From Micromonospora halophytica (GTDB lineage: Bacteria; Actinomycetota; Actinomycetes; Mycobacteriales; Micromonosporaceae): a stretch of 64,000 nt of DNA. A program made the position numbers and the translations under genes. The notes under the pieces are model-generated. The model was not told where the DNA came from, made no database searches, and saw nothing but the letters and a program-made list of their open reading frames with translations. Shown piece after piece: positions 17,194 through 25,804 of this stretch (the stretch's first letter is position 1; each line of letters starts with the position of its first letter). The stretch spans positions 124,001 through 188,000 of the forward strand of contig NZ_FMDN01000005.1 of assembly GCF_900090245.1 (NCBI RefSeq), read 5' to 3'.

Positions 17194-17381
17194 CAGCGGC
17201 CCCCGTTCGCGCGCCACTCCTGCGCCCGGGTCAGCCGGCCCGGACTGCCCGGCCGCATCGTCGGCAGGATCCGGGTCGGCTCACGCATCCAGTCGGGCAG
17301 GTGGGTGCCCCTCACCCGCTGCGGCAGCGGTGGTGGTGGGACCGCCGTCCGGCACCGGAACCAGCGGAGCGGGTTGCGCAT
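17190..17381 (-). CDS. Small conserved hypothetical protein
   Basis: 63 residues: basic N-terminus 'MRNPLRWFRCR', Pro-rich middle, and a C-terminus 'LPDWMREPTRILPTMRPGSPGRLTRAQEWRANGGRW'. The start is well supported by GGAGGAGG 6 bases before the ATG; longer in-frame upstream sequence is ignored. Coupled to the CxxC protein by a 4-base overlap and divergent from the XRE regulator 214 bp away. No known function. Confidence 0.7.
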   Translation of the reverse strand: MRNPLRWFRCRTAVPPPPLPQRVRGTHLPDWMREPTRILPTMRPGSPGRLTRAQEWRANGGRW

Positions 17382-17594
17382 CGTCGACCTCCTCCAGACG
17401 TGGGAAGGGGCCGCCCCTGCACCGGGGGGATTCGCGGGCGGCCCCACCGCGACCGTTGCGTGGTCGCTGCGTGACAGTCTGCTGAGGACGGCACTACTGT
17501 CGGAAGGCATAGACGCCGCTCAGGGCAGGGCCCGGTCAGCCGTGGCAGCCGTGCGGCGACGCCGGGGAGACACCAGGAAAAACGTGGAGGACGG

Positions 17595-18398
17595 GTGGAA
17601 GGTGAGCCGACCGCGGAGTTGATCCGCGCGCAGCTCCGGCGGCTGCGGACGAACGCCGAGTTGAGTCAGGAGGAGTTCGGGAAGCTGGTGCACTTCTCCG
17701 GCTCCCAGGTGTCGGCGGTCGAGCTGGGGCAACGGCCGCTCGACCGGTTCTTCCTCAGGCGGGCCGACGAGGTGCTGGGGACGGGCGGGCTGCTGACGTC
17801 GCTGCTCAAGCTGGCGGAACGGGACGGGCAGCCGAGCTGGTTCCGGCCGTGGCTGGAGGCCGAGCGCAACGCTCAGCAGCTCTGGTGCTACCACCCGACA
17901 CTCGTTCCCGGCCTGCTACAGACAGAGAACTACGCCCGCACGGTCATCCGAGGCGACGACATGCTCAGCGACGAGGAGGTGGACAAGCGGGTCGCCATCC
18001 GGCTTGATCGACAGGCAGTCCTCGACCGACCTCAGCCTCCCAAGCTCGTCGCGGTGATCGAAGAAGCCGTCCTCCGCCGTGCCGGCGAGGAGTTCCGGGG
18101 CGTGATGGCCCAGCAACTCGTGTACCTCATCGAGCGCACCGAGCGTCCGCACGTCAGCGTCCACGTCATTCCGTCCGAGGTCAGCACGCACGTCGGACTC
18201 GCCGGTCCGTTCACCCTCGCACGGGGCAACGACGGCGGATGGGTCGGCTACCTGGAAAACCAGCTCGGTGGCTCCACGATCGACAAGGACCAGGACGTCG
18301 CTACTCTGATCGCCCGATGGGAGAGTGTCCGCAGCGAGGCTCTACCGCAACGGCAGTCGACGCTGCTGATGAAGGAAGTGATGACCTCATGGACCTGA
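17595..18398 (+). CDS. XRE family regulator with DUF5753 sensor domain
   Basis: 267 residues. HTH_31/XRE domain at about residues 8-60 ('LIRAQLRRLRTNAELSQEEFGKLVHFSGSQVSAVELGQRPLD'), then the DUF5753 domain ('FRPWLEAERNAQQLWCYHPTLVPGLLQTENYARTVI...HVIPSEVSTHVGLAGPFTLA'). This pairing with a small DUF397 protein is one of the commonest regulatory modules in filamentous actinomycetes (BldB/WhiJ-like systems). GTG start with GGAGG 4 bases upstream. Its last 10 bases overlap the DUF397 gene, so the two are translated together. DNA target and signal unknown. Confidence 0.93.
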   Translation: MEGEPTAELIRAQLRRLRTNAELSQEEFGKLVHFSGSQVSAVELGQRPLDRFFLRRADEVLGTGGLLTSLLKLAERDGQPSWFRPWLEAERNAQQLWCYHPTLVPGLLQTENYARTVIRGDDMLSDEEVDKRVAIRLDRQAVLDRPQPPKLVAVIEEAVLRRAGEEFRGVMAQQLVYLIERTERPHVSVHVIPSEVSTHVGLAGPFTLARGNDGGWVGYLENQLGGSTIDKDQDVATLIARWESVRSEALPQRQSTLLMKEVMTSWT

Positions 18399-18571
18399 CC
18401 GGTGCGACCTGGCGCAAGTCCTCCCGTAGCGGCAACAGCGAGTGCGTTGAGGTGGCCGACAACCTGCCCTGCGTCGTCGGCGTACGCGACAGCAAGGACC
18501 CCATGGGCCCGGTCCTCACCTTCACGCCCCAGACCTGGCGGGCGTTCGTCGCGTACACCAAGCGCCACTGA
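18389..18571 (+). CDS. DUF397 family protein
   Basis: 60 residues: 'MDLTGATWRKSSRSGNSECVEVADNLPCVVGVRDSKDPMGPVLTFTPQTWRAFVAYTK', a full-length DUF397 protein with the W-RKSS-SG--ECVEVA signature. Partners of XRE-DUF5753 regulators, thought to modulate or antagonise them. ATG inside the end of the XRE gene (10-base overlap). Confidence 0.95.
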   Translation: MDLTGATWRKSSRSGNSECVEVADNLPCVVGVRDSKDPMGPVLTFTPQTWRAFVAYTKRH

Positions 18572-18631
18572 CCCTGACGATGACGCGATGGCCCGCTGTG
18601 ACCATCGCGGCCCTGCCGTCGAGGCGAGCTG

Positions 18632-18844
18632 CTATCTCCCTCTCGCTCGCCGTCGTAGCCGGAAGATCTGAACCAGTGCATTGATCACCAGGATCATCGC
18701 CAGCAAGGGCAGCAGGTCGGTCACCCAGTCCGACTTCCTCCATTCCCCTGACTCGAACACAAGCGTCATGAGGAAAGCGAAGGCGACGACCACCCCAGCA
18801 ACTTGCAGAGAGGTGATCAGCAGGAAGCGGAACGCTGGTTGCAT
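18632..18844 (-). CDS. Small membrane protein, two predicted helices
   Basis: 70 residues: 'MQPAFRFLLITSLQVAGVVVAFAFLMTLVFESGEWRKSDWVTDLLPLLAMILVINALVQIFRLRRRARGR'-type layout with two hydrophobic segments (about 6-28 and 42-60) and a basic tail facing the cytoplasm by the positive-inside rule. AAGGAGA lies 6 bases before the ATG. It sits, in opposite orientation, inside the gap between a complete DUF397 gene and a decayed DUF397 copy, so it may be an insertion into an older duplicated module. No known family. Confidence 0.6.
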   Translation of the reverse strand: MQPAFRFLLITSLQVAGVVVAFAFLMTLVFESGEWRKSDWVTDLLPLLAMILVINALVQIFRLRRRARGR

Positions 18845-18885
18845 CTTGGCTCTCCTTGCCGACTGCACGACCATCGTCGCAAAAT

Positions 18886-19006
18886 CAGTGCTGATCAAGG
18901 AAGTGACGACGTCATGAATCCGACCCTCGCTGTCTGGCGTAAGTCCACCCGCGGCGGGCAGGGCGAGTGCGTCGAGGTGGCCGACATGCCGGTGACCGTG
19001 TCGTAG
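18886..19006 (+). pseudogene. Remnant of a second XRE/DUF397 junction
   Basis: The stretch before 18914 still encodes 'VLIKEVTTS', matching 'LLMKEVMTS' at the end of the intact XRE gene, and 18914-19006 encodes 'MNPTLAVWRKSTRGGQGECVEVADMPVTVS', the first half of a DUF397 domain cut short by a stop. It is a decayed duplicate; the 30-residue ORF is unlikely to work as a normal DUF397 protein. Confidence 0.7.
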
Positions 19007-19038
19007 TCCCCCCGCCGTGAGAGGCCGCGAAGGTGGGC

Positions 19039-19085
19039 GCGCACCGGTCGGGGCTCCGGGGCGTGATGGGCCCCGACCGGTGTGC
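19039..19085. terminator. Bidirectional hairpin
   Basis: 16-bp stem with one mismatch (19039-19054 with 19070-19085) and a 15-nt loop, between the DUF397 remnant (+) and the MBL hydrolase stop (-). Confidence 0.75.
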
Positions 19086-19114
19086 GGTTGCGGTTCGTCA
19101 GCGAGGGCTCGGGC

Positions 19115-19906
19115 TCAGGCGCTCTTGAGCCAGTCCTGGTCCAAGCGGTCGGTCAGGCCGGCGGTGGCGAAGGCGGCCTTGAGGTCGTCGCGGTCCTCGG
19201 TGAAGTGGGCCCAGCTGTCGTGGTGGACAGGGACGACGCGACGGGCACCGAGGATCTGGGCGGCCTCGGCGGCCTGGGCGCTGTCCAGGACGACCGGTAG
19301 GCCGTTGAAGACCCCGGGGAGGCGGGGAGCTCCGGCGAACAGCAGGGCGGTGTTCACCGGGCCGAAGTGCTCGGCGATCTCCTTGACCGCGTCCAGCGAG
19401 GCGTTGTCGCCGCTGACGTAGACCGACGGCAGACCCTCGCCCGTCAGAACGAAGCCGACGACCTGACCGGAGAACGGCTCGACCTCCTCACGCGGCCCGG
19501 GGCCGTGGATGGCGGGCACGCCGGTGACAGTGACGGTGCCGCCGCCCGGACGCTCCAGCTCGACCGACTCCCAGTCGGCCAGCCCTTTGGCTTTCTCCCC
19601 AAGGCGCTCACCGCCGCCGGGGGTGGTGAGGGTGAGGGGGACGTCCGCGAGCAGGGCACGGCCGGAGATGTCGAGGTTGTCGGCGTGCTCGTCGTGCGAC
19701 AGCAGCACCACATCGACGGGACCGACCTCGGTGGGCGCGATGGCGGAGCCGACGGTCTTGGTCAGGGTCGGGGCACCGGGGGTGGCGTAGTCGCCGGGGC
19801 CGTCGAAGGTCGGGTCGGTCAGAAAGCGCAGGCCGCCGTACTCGAACAGGGCGGTCGGGCCGCCGAAGACGCGGACCGGGAACTGCTGGGCGTCGTGCCG
19901 GGACAT
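19115..19906 (-). CDS. MBL-fold metallo-hydrolase (UlaG-like)
   Basis: 263 residues in the beta-lactamase_2/UlaG-like branch: 'ALFEYGGLRFLTDPTFD', the metal motif 'VLLSHDEHADNLD' (HxxHxD), 'PAIHGPGP', 'VYVSGDNASLDAV' and 'RRVVPVHHDSWAHFTEDRDDLKAAF' with the final His. Metal-dependent hydrolase, substrate unknown. The start is taken at 'MSRHDAQQ'; eight more residues are possible. It diverges from the CGNR regulator 87 bp away, which probably controls it. Confidence 0.88.
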   Translation of the reverse strand: MSRHDAQQFPVRVFGGPTALFEYGGLRFLTDPTFDGPGDYATPGAPTLTKTVGSAIAPTEVGPVDVVLLSHDEHADNLDISGRALLADVPLTLTTPGGGERLGEKAKGLADWESVELERPGGGTVTVTGVPAIHGPGPREEVEPFSGQVVGFVLTGEGLPSVYVSGDNASLDAVKEIAEHFGPVNTALLFAGAPRLPGVFNGLPVVLDSAQAAEAAQILGARRVVPVHHDSWAHFTEDRDDLKAAFATAGLTDRLDQDWLKSA

Positions 19907-19993
19907 GACATCTTCTCTTTTCTCACGCAAACTTTGCTGGCTATCCGTGAGTCACACGGTAGGCACACCTCACGGAAAAAAGCAAGCGCTACC

Positions 19994-20611
19994 ATGAGAG
20001 GTGTGGATGAGAACCTGGCCACCGACATCGCGAAGACCGCCCTGCCCCCAGCACCGGGTACCGACCGGTACCGCTCCCTGGACTTCGCCGACACCACCGC
20101 AACCCTGCCCGCGGGCCAGGGCTACGACCTGCTCGCCGCACCCGAATCGGCCATGCGCTGGCTCGCCGCACACAACCTGACCACCCCGGACGTGCAGCTG
20201 TACGAGGTGTGTGCCCAGCGGATGCGCACCCTTCGTGGACATGTGCGAGCCCTCTTCACCGCGTGCGTCAACGGCACCACCCCGCCCGAGGAATCCCTGC
20301 ACGCGGTGAACGAGGCCCTGACCTCCGTACCCACCGCACCCCTGCTCGCCTGGGACGGTGCCCAGGGACTGCGCCGCATCCAGGCCCACCCCACCGACCA
20401 GGCTGTCAACCATGCGCTCGCGACCCTGGCCGCCGACGCCGCCGACCTGCTCACCGGTCCCGACGCCGGCCTCCTCGCCGCCTGCGGCTCCGCCCCCTGC
20501 GACCGGTTCCTCCTGCGCACCCACGGCCGGCGCCACTGGTGCTCCACCCGCTGCGGCGACCGCGTCCGCGCCGCCCGCGCCTATGCCCGACGCAGCGGAA
20601 CCTCCGGCTGA
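19994..20611 (+). CDS. CGNR zinc-finger / ABATE-domain regulator
   Basis: 205 residues. N-terminal ABATE-type domain ('RYRSLDFADTTATLPAGQGYDLLAAPESAMRWLAAHNLTTPD', about 20-140) and a C-terminal CGNR zinc finger 'LAACGSAPCDRFLLRTHGRRHWCSTRCGDRVRAARAYARR' with four cysteines. Proteins of this kind are predicted stress-responsive transcription factors. The ATG at 19994 was chosen because the domain begins there; the frame is open far upstream over the MBL gene, which is an artefact of high GC. Divergent from the MBL hydrolase; the short gap contains CCGTG...CACGG near 19944-19958, a possible operator. Confidence 0.88.
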   Translation: MRGVDENLATDIAKTALPPAPGTDRYRSLDFADTTATLPAGQGYDLLAAPESAMRWLAAHNLTTPDVQLYEVCAQRMRTLRGHVRALFTACVNGTTPPEESLHAVNEALTSVPTAPLLAWDGAQGLRRIQAHPTDQAVNHALATLAADAADLLTGPDAGLLAACGSAPCDRFLLRTHGRRHWCSTRCGDRVRAARAYARRSGTSG

Positions 20612-20809
20612 CGGACCGCCCCAGCCCTCTGCGGGAAACCCGATGCCCGCGTAAGCACCTTCAGCAGGCAGCATCCGGGATGCCGACCGGAAGCCCGACT
20701 TTCCGCAGCTTCAAGATCACCTCTTCGGCTCCGGTGTCGGCGTCCCAGAGCTTGGCCTGCATGCGGCCGACGATCGTTTTGAGCGGTCGTTCTGTCGAAC
20801 GAATTCGGG
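20612..20809. other. Gap between convergent genes with a possible coding remnant
   Basis: On the minus strand 20661 to about 20813 reads '...ERPLKTIVGRMQAKLWDADTGAEEVILKLRKVGLPVGIPDAAC*', which looks protein-like but has no start codon or ribosome site. It may be the tail of a decayed gene. Nothing else seen. Confidence 0.3.
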
Positions 20810-21928
20810 TCAGGCCGACAGGATCTGCATGTCGCGCAGCTCCGCCGGCTCCGCGACCTCGCTGACCTTCCGGCCGTCCCGTCCGACCAGCAGCAGCGCG
20901 TGCCCGCCGCCCGCGCGTACCCGCACCACCGTCGACCCGTCCGCCCGGAAGAACACCTGCCGCAGCTCGCGACCACCCGTCGGCAGCGCCACCTCCCGCC
21001 CGTCCCGCGTCCGGAGCACCGCATTGGCCGTGAGCATCCGGCCGACATCGCCCGTCTGCTCATCCGGCCGGGTCCGGGTCAGCGCGATCCGGGAGCCGTC
21101 CGGGGAAAGGCTGGCAACATGCGCGCTGCGCCAAGGAGAGGGCCCTGACAGGTGCGGCACCGGACGCGGGCGGCGACCGTCGGCCGAGTACAACGTCACC
21201 CCGGTGGCGCTGTTCATGGCAACCGTCCGGCCGTCGGCGGACCAGAGCGCGTGGCAGCCCTGCGGCTCGACGTCCCACCAGGTCACCGACGCACCGCGCC
21301 CGACGGTGTCCAGCACCCCGTACCGGCCGGGGTTGCCCAGCGGGTCGGCCTCCCGGAACAGCAGCCGCCGGGAGTCGGGCGCCCAGGTCGGGGTCACGCA
21401 GTACGCGTCCACGTGTCGGGCCAGCGCCCGCCTGCGTGAGCCGTCCACGTCCGCGACGTAGAGGGTGGCCGCCCGCACGGGGTCCACCCAGGCCACCCGG
21501 CGGCCGTCCGGGGAGACGCTGACGTTGGCGAGCGCGGCGACCGGCGGCAGCGCGGCCAGGATTCGGGGACGCTCCCCGGGCCGCCACGACCGCAACCTGA
21601 ACCGCTCCCGGCCGGCGACCGGCCCACCGGGTGCGTAGAAGAGCCGGCCGAGCGCCCCCGGTGGTCCGACCGGGGTGACGGCCGACGCGGTCGCCCGGAG
21701 CGGGGCCGTGGAGGGAACGGGCGGGGCGAGGGCCGGCGGGGGTGGGGCGGGGCTGCTCGCGGGCACCGTGCCCACGCCGGCGGTCGAGGTGGCGGCGGGT
21801 CGGCGTACCCCGGACAGGTCGGACAGGCCGACGGCGAGCACCAGCAGCGCGACCGTGCCCGTCATCGCCTGCCGGCCCCGCCGGGGCCGGGTGGCGCGGT
21901 CGGTGTGGTCGGCCAGGTCGATGGTCAT
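20810..21928 (-). CDS. Membrane-anchored TolB/PD40-type beta-propeller protein
   Basis: 372 residues. A cytoplasmic basic N-terminus ('DHTDRATRPRRGRQ') precedes one membrane helix ('AMTGTVALLVLAVGLSDLSG', about 22-41), a Pro/Ala linker and an extracellular domain of WD40/PD40-like repeats ('VSVSPDGRRVAWVDPVRAATLYVADVDGSRRR', 'TWAPDSRRLLFREADP', 'LWSADGRTVAMNSA', 'ASLSPDGSRIALTRTRPDEQ'). Such propellers bind proteins or sugars; the ligand is unknown. Start placed at the ATG of 'MTIDLADH', because a further 54 residues upstream are low-complexity. No evident operon partner; divergent from proS. Confidence 0.8.
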   Translation of the reverse strand: MTIDLADHTDRATRPRRGRQAMTGTVALLVLAVGLSDLSGVRRPAATSTAGVGTVPASSPAPPPPALAPPVPSTAPLRATASAVTPVGPPGALGRLFYAPGGPVAGRERFRLRSWRPGERPRILAALPPVAALANVSVSPDGRRVAWVDPVRAATLYVADVDGSRRRALARHVDAYCVTPTWAPDSRRLLFREADPLGNPGRYGVLDTVGRGASVTWWDVEPQGCHALWSADGRTVAMNSATGVTLYSADGRRPRPVPHLSGPSPWRSAHVASLSPDGSRIALTRTRPDEQTGDVGRMLTANAVLRTRDGREVALPTGGRELRQVFFRADGSTVVRVRAGGGHALLLVGRDGRKVSEVAEPAELRDMQILSA

Positions 21929-22139
21929 GTGTCGCCCCCGGGGTCGGACGTGCTCGTCACCCCCTTGACGGGTTCGGCGGCCGGGAGGTTGCCGTCGACG
22001 ACTGCCACTGTCCTGCATCGGCGGAGCAGGTGCACTGCGTCGTCCGGGCCGGTCAGGCGTCGCTCCGGGCTGCCGCCGCGGAAACGCCACCCGGCGCGCC
22101 GTGCGCCGAAACGGGTCGTCCGCCCGGCCACAATGGTCG

Positions 22140-22154
22140 TACGCTGCGCGGATG
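22140..22154 (+). promoter_or_regulatory. Leaderless promoter of proS
   Basis: TACGCT (22140-22145) sits 6 bases before the ATG, and there is no Shine-Dalgarno match upstream. Confidence 0.4.
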
Positions 22155-23921
22155 TTGCTTCGTACGTCGACTGCGCTGCTGCGGACCCTGCGGGAGGACC
22201 CGGCGGACGCGGAGGTGCCGAGCCACCGGCTCCTCGTCCGAGCCGGCTACATCCGTCGCGCCGCACCGGGCGGGTACACCTGGCTGCCGCTGGGCAAGCT
22301 GGTGCTGGACCGGGTGACCGAGATCGTCCGGCGGGAGATGACCGCCATCGGTGACCAGGAGGTGCACTTCCCGGCGCTGCTGCCGGCGGAGCCGTACCGG
22401 ACCAGCGGCCGGTGGGCGGAGTACGGCGACGACATCTTCACCCTCGCCGACCGCAAGGGTGCGGAGCACCTGCTCGCCCCGACCCACGAGGAGATGGCCA
22501 CCCTGCTGGTGAAGGACCTCTTCTCGTCGTACCGGGACTTCCCGGTGACGCTGTTCCAGATCCAGACGAAGTTCCGCGACGAGGCCCGCCCCCGGGCCGG
22601 GCTGCTGCGCGGGCGTGAGTTCCTGATGAAGGACGCCTACTCGTTCGACCTGGACGAGGCGGGTCTGCAGGCCTCGTACGACCGGCACCGGGCGGCGTAC
22701 CAGCGGGTCTTCGACCGGTTGAGGCTGGACTACACGACGGTGCGGGCGATGTCCGGGGCGATGGGCGGCTCGGCGTCGGAGGAGTTCCTGGCCGCCACGC
22801 CGGTCGGCGAGGACACCTTCGTCGGCTGCACCACCTGCGACTACGCGGCGAACACCGAAGCGGTGACCACCCGCGCGCCGGCCGCCACCGACCCGGATGC
22901 GCGTCCGTTCTCCGAGGTGCACGACACCCCGGAGACGCCGACCATCGCCTCCCTGGTCGAGCTGGCCAACACGCGCCGCCTCGCCGGCCGGGACGACTGG
23001 GCCGCCACCGACACCCTGAAGAACGTGGTGCTGACCGTACGCCGGCCGGGCGCGGAGACGGCCGAGCTGCTGGTGGTCGGGTTGCCGGGCGACCGGGAGG
23101 TGGACCTCAAGCGGATCGGGGCGACGCTGCACCCGGCCGCCGTGGCGGTCTTCGACGACTGGGACGCCCACCCGGAACTGGTCCGCGGCTACCTCGGTCC
23201 GCAGCTGCTCGGCAAGCTCGGCGTCCGCTACCTGGTCGATCCGCGGGTGGTCCCCGGCACCGCCTGGCTGACCGGGGCGAACGAGCCGGGCCGGCACGCC
23301 ACGAACGTGGTCTGCGGCCGGGACTTCACCCCGGACGGCACGATCGAGGCGGCCGAGGTACGCCCCGGCGACCCCTGCCCGGCCTGCGCCGACGGCAAGC
23401 TGACCATGCGGCGGGGCATCGAGGTCGGGCACATCTTCCAGCTCGGCCGCCGGTTCACCGACGCCTTCGCGCTCGACGTGCTCGGCGCGCAGGGCAAGCC
23501 GGTCCGGCCCACCATGGGCTGCTACGGCATCGGGGTCTCCCGGGCGGTCGCCGCGATCGCCGAACAGCACCACGACGAGCGGGGTCTGGTGTGGCCGGCG
23601 GCGGTCGCGCCGTGCGACGTACACCTGATCGCCGCCGGGAAGGGGCCGCAGCTCGACGCGGCGCTCGACCTGGGCGGACGCCTGGCCGACGCGGGCCTGC
23701 GGGTGCTGGTCGACGACCGGGTCAACGTCTCCGCCGGGGTGAAGTTCACTGACGCCGAGCTGATCGGCATCCCGCGCGCCGTCGTGGTCGGCCGCCGGCT
23801 CGCCGACGGGTACGTCGAACTGCGCGACCGGGCCACCGACGAGCGCGTCGAACTGCCGCTCGACGGGTTGACCGAACGACTGCTGGAGCAGGTACGCGCA
23901 GCGCTGTACGACGGGGTGTAG
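22152..23921 (+). CDS. proS: Prolyl-tRNA synthetase (bacterial type with editing domain)
   Basis: 589 residues. Class II motifs are clear: motif 1 region '[32 protein letters not shown]', motif 2 '[26 protein letters not shown]', motif 3 '[20 protein letters not shown]'. Between motifs 2 and 3 lies the INS/YbaK-like editing domain (about 225-390), which hydrolyses Ala-tRNA(Pro), and the C-terminal anticodon-binding domain closes the protein ('[34 protein letters not shown]'). It charges tRNA(Pro). ATG start with a probable leaderless promoter. Single-gene unit. Confidence 0.97.
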   Translation: MLLRTSTALLRTLREDPADAEVPSHRLLVRAGYIRRAAPGGYTWLPLGKLVLDRVTEIVRREMTAIGDQEVHFPALLPAEPYRTSGRWAEYGDDIFTLADRKGAEHLLAPTHEEMATLLVKDLFSSYRDFPVTLFQIQTKFRDEARPRAGLLRGREFLMKDAYSFDLDEAGLQASYDRHRAAYQRVFDRLRLDYTTVRAMSGAMGGSASEEFLAATPVGEDTFVGCTTCDYAANTEAVTTRAPAATDPDARPFSEVHDTPETPTIASLVELANTRRLAGRDDWAATDTLKNVVLTVRRPGAETAELLVVGLPGDREVDLKRIGATLHPAAVAVFDDWDAHPELVRGYLGPQLLGKLGVRYLVDPRVVPGTAWLTGANEPGRHATNVVCGRDFTPDGTIEAAEVRPGDPCPACADGKLTMRRGIEVGHIFQLGRRFTDAFALDVLGAQGKPVRPTMGCYGIGVSRAVAAIAEQHHDERGLVWPAAVAPCDVHLIAAGKGPQLDAALDLGGRLADAGLRVLVDDRVNVSAGVKFTDAELIGIPRAVVVGRRLADGYVELRDRATDERVELPLDGLTERLLEQVRAALYDGV

Positions 23922-23976
23922 CAATCGCAGCGCGGGGTACCGCAGCAGGATCGACCGAGGTGTTGTGGAGGCTCTC

Positions 23977-24396
23977 ATGTACCGGGTCAGCGACGTGATG
24001 ACGAAACAGGTGGTCTACCTGCCGGCGGAGACGCCCCTGGACGAGGCGGCCCGGGTGATGAAGGAGGCGGACATCGGCGACGTGGTGGTCACCGACGGCG
24101 CCACCCTCGCGGGCATGCTGACCGACCGCGACATCGTGGTACGCGCGGTGGCCGAGCGGAGCGACCCGGGCACCACCACCATCGGCTCGATCATCACCCG
24201 CGAGGTGGTGATGATCGAGCAGCACTGCACCGCCGCCGAGGCCGCCTCGCTGATGCGTGAACGCAACATCCGGCGGGTGCTGGTCTGCGACAACGACCGC
24301 AAGCTGGTCGGCATCGTCTCCCTGGGCGACCTGGCCATGCAGCTCGATCCCACCTCGGCCCTCGCCGACATCAGCGAGGCGTCCCCGAGCGCCTGA
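23977..24396 (+). CDS. CBS-pair domain protein
   Basis: 139 residues formed almost wholly of two CBS motifs: 'VSDVMTKQVVYLPAETPLDEAARVMKEADIGDVVVTDGATLAGMLTDRDIVVRAV' and 'IITREVVMIEQHCTAAEAASLMRERNIRRVLVCDNDRKLVGIVSLGDLAMQL'. Stand-alone CBS pairs bind adenine nucleotides and act as small energy or stress sensors (hypoxic-response-protein-like). ATG with GGAGG 5 bases upstream. A paralogue lies at 33654-34073. Two hairpins follow. Partner protein unknown. Confidence 0.9.
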   Translation: MYRVSDVMTKQVVYLPAETPLDEAARVMKEADIGDVVVTDGATLAGMLTDRDIVVRAVAERSDPGTTTIGSIITREVVMIEQHCTAAEAASLMRERNIRRVLVCDNDRKLVGIVSLGDLAMQLDPTSALADISEASPSA

Positions 24397-24408
24397 GACC
24401 TGCGCCGC

Positions 24409-24473
24409 CCCCGCCGATCCGGCGGGGACCACGACAACGGCCCGGCACCCCTCCTCGGTGGGATGCCGGGCCG
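24409..24473 (+). terminator. Two consecutive hairpins after the CBS gene
   Basis: Perfect stems 24409-24416/24420-24427 (8 bp) and 24438-24447/24464-24473 (10 bp, with inner CCC/GGG pairing). Confidence 0.7.
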
Positions 24474-24603
24474 ACTCGTCCGCGTACTCCGGGCCCGGTG
24501 GCCGGCCGGCGTCCCGTCGGTGGTGGGCCGACTTGCCGGCGTGCCGGCCGGCGTCGCGGTCGGTGGCGGGACGGACCGGGTCGGTGGTCGGCGCGGACGG
24601 CGG

Positions 24604-24618
24604 TAGCCTGGCGGGATG
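24604..24618 (+). promoter_or_regulatory. Leaderless promoter of sufE
   Basis: TAGCCT (24604-24609) lies 6 bases before the ATG at 24616. Confidence 0.4.
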
Positions 24619-25041
24619 CCCGAGATGCCGACGAAGCTGGCCGAGATCGTCGAGGAGTTCGCCGCCGCGCCGAAGGACCTGGTACTCGAGCTGCTGCTCG
24701 AGTACGCCGACGTCATCCCGCCACTGCCGGCCGGCACGGACCGGGAGGACCTGGAGCAGGTCCCCGAATGCCAGACCGCCTTCTTCCTCCGCGCGACCGT
24801 CGAGCCGGACCGCACGGTGAGCACCGTCTTCGACTGCCCACCGGAGGCGCCGACCACCCGCGCCTTCGCCGGCATCCTCGCCGAAGGGCTGACCGGGGCG
24901 AGCGCCGACGAGGTGCTGGCCGTGCCGGACGACCTCTACCAGCGGATGGGGCTGGCCCAGGCGATCAGCCCGCTGCGCGTACGCGGTGGCACCGCGATCC
25001 TCGCCCGACTCAAGCGCCAGGTTCGGGAACAAGCGTCCTGA
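24616..25041 (+). CDS. sufE: SufE family sulfur acceptor
   Basis: 141 residues with the SufE fold: 'LAEIVEEFAAAPKDLVLELLLEYADVIPPLP', the persulfide-accepting cysteine in 'VPECQTAFFLRATV', and 'TRAFAGILAEGLTGASADEVLAVPDDLYQRMGLAQAISPLRVRGGTAILARLKRQV'. SufE takes sulfur from a cysteine desulfurase for Fe-S cluster assembly. No suf genes are adjacent, so it is an orphan; in other actinobacteria SufE-like genes often sit beside rhodanese genes. The reading frame ends 20 bases before the DsbA gene, which may be co-transcribed. Confidence 0.9.
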   Translation: MPEMPTKLAEIVEEFAAAPKDLVLELLLEYADVIPPLPAGTDREDLEQVPECQTAFFLRATVEPDRTVSTVFDCPPEAPTTRAFAGILAEGLTGASADEVLAVPDDLYQRMGLAQAISPLRVRGGTAILARLKRQVREQAS

Positions 25042-25061
25042 GCTGGGCGTTCACCTCGATC

Positions 25062-25691
25062 ATGGAGATCGAGATCTACGCCGACGTGGTCTGCCCCTGG
25101 TGCTGGATCGGCAAGCGCCGGCTGGAGCAGGCGCTTGCGTCGTACGACGGAGACGTGACCGTCACGTACCGGCCGTTCCAGCTCGACCCGACGCCGGTCA
25201 GCGAGCCGCGTCCGCTGGTCGACGCGCTGGCCGACAAGTTCGGCGGTCGGGAGCGTGCCGAGGCGATGGCCGCCCAGGTGACGCAGGTCGCGGCCGGTGT
25301 GGGGCTGGAGATGCGCTTCGACCGTGCGGTGCAGGCCAACACGTTCGAGGCGCACCGCCTGGTCCGGTTCGCCACCGAGCGCGGCCGGTCCGGGGAGGTC
25401 GTCGAGGCGCTCTACCGGGCGCACTTCACCGATGGCGTGGACGTCGGCTCGCGGGACACCCTGGTCGCGCTCGCCGTCTCCGTCGGCCTCGACGAGACCG
25501 AGACCCGGGAGCACCTGGAGTCGAACCTCGGCCGACGTGAGGTCGCCGCCGACCTGGCCACCGCCCACCAGCTCGGCGTGCGCAGCGTGCCGACCTTCGT
25601 GCTGGCCGGCAGGTACGCGGTGACCGGCGCGCAGGAACCGGAGACGCTGCTCGCCGCGCTTCAGGAGGCGGACCGCCGCGAGGCGGCCTGA
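25062..25691 (+). CDS. DsbA family oxidoreductase, FrnE-like
   Basis: 209 residues. It begins 'MEIEIYADVVCPWCWIGKRRLEQAL' with the active-site CPWC, has the helical insertion of the FrnE/HCCA-isomerase branch, and ends with the cis-Pro motif 'GVRSVPTFVLAGRYAVTGAQEPETLLAAL'. No signal peptide, so it works in the cytoplasm; FrnE-like proteins are thiol-disulfide oxidoreductases or isomerases, sometimes tied to polyketide pathways, but nothing here suggests that. The ATG is 20 bases past the sufE stop. Confidence 0.92.
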   Translation: MEIEIYADVVCPWCWIGKRRLEQALASYDGDVTVTYRPFQLDPTPVSEPRPLVDALADKFGGRERAEAMAAQVTQVAAGVGLEMRFDRAVQANTFEAHRLVRFATERGRSGEVVEALYRAHFTDGVDVGSRDTLVALAVSVGLDETETREHLESNLGRREVAADLATAHQLGVRSVPTFVLAGRYAVTGAQEPETLLAALQEADRREAA

Positions 25692-25721
25692 CCCCCTGGC
25701 GGTAAGGACCGATGTCGGGAC

Positions 25722-25737
25722 TGTTTCACATGAAACG
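25722..25737. promoter_or_regulatory. parS-like site, isolated
   Basis: TGTTTCACATGAAACG differs from the 16-bp parS consensus (TGTTTCACGTGAAACA) at two positions. It is about 33 kb from the parAB cluster, in the gap between convergent genes. Confidence 0.45.
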
Positions 25738-25804
25738 CAGCGTCCCACGGACGGCGCCGTTGACGTCGGCGCGGCTGGTGGCCAGCACGCGGGCGGTGAC
25801 GGGG

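Noticed and set aside
22053..23978. A 641-codon minus-strand frame over proS
   Set aside because: Antisense shadow; proS on the plus strand is unambiguous.
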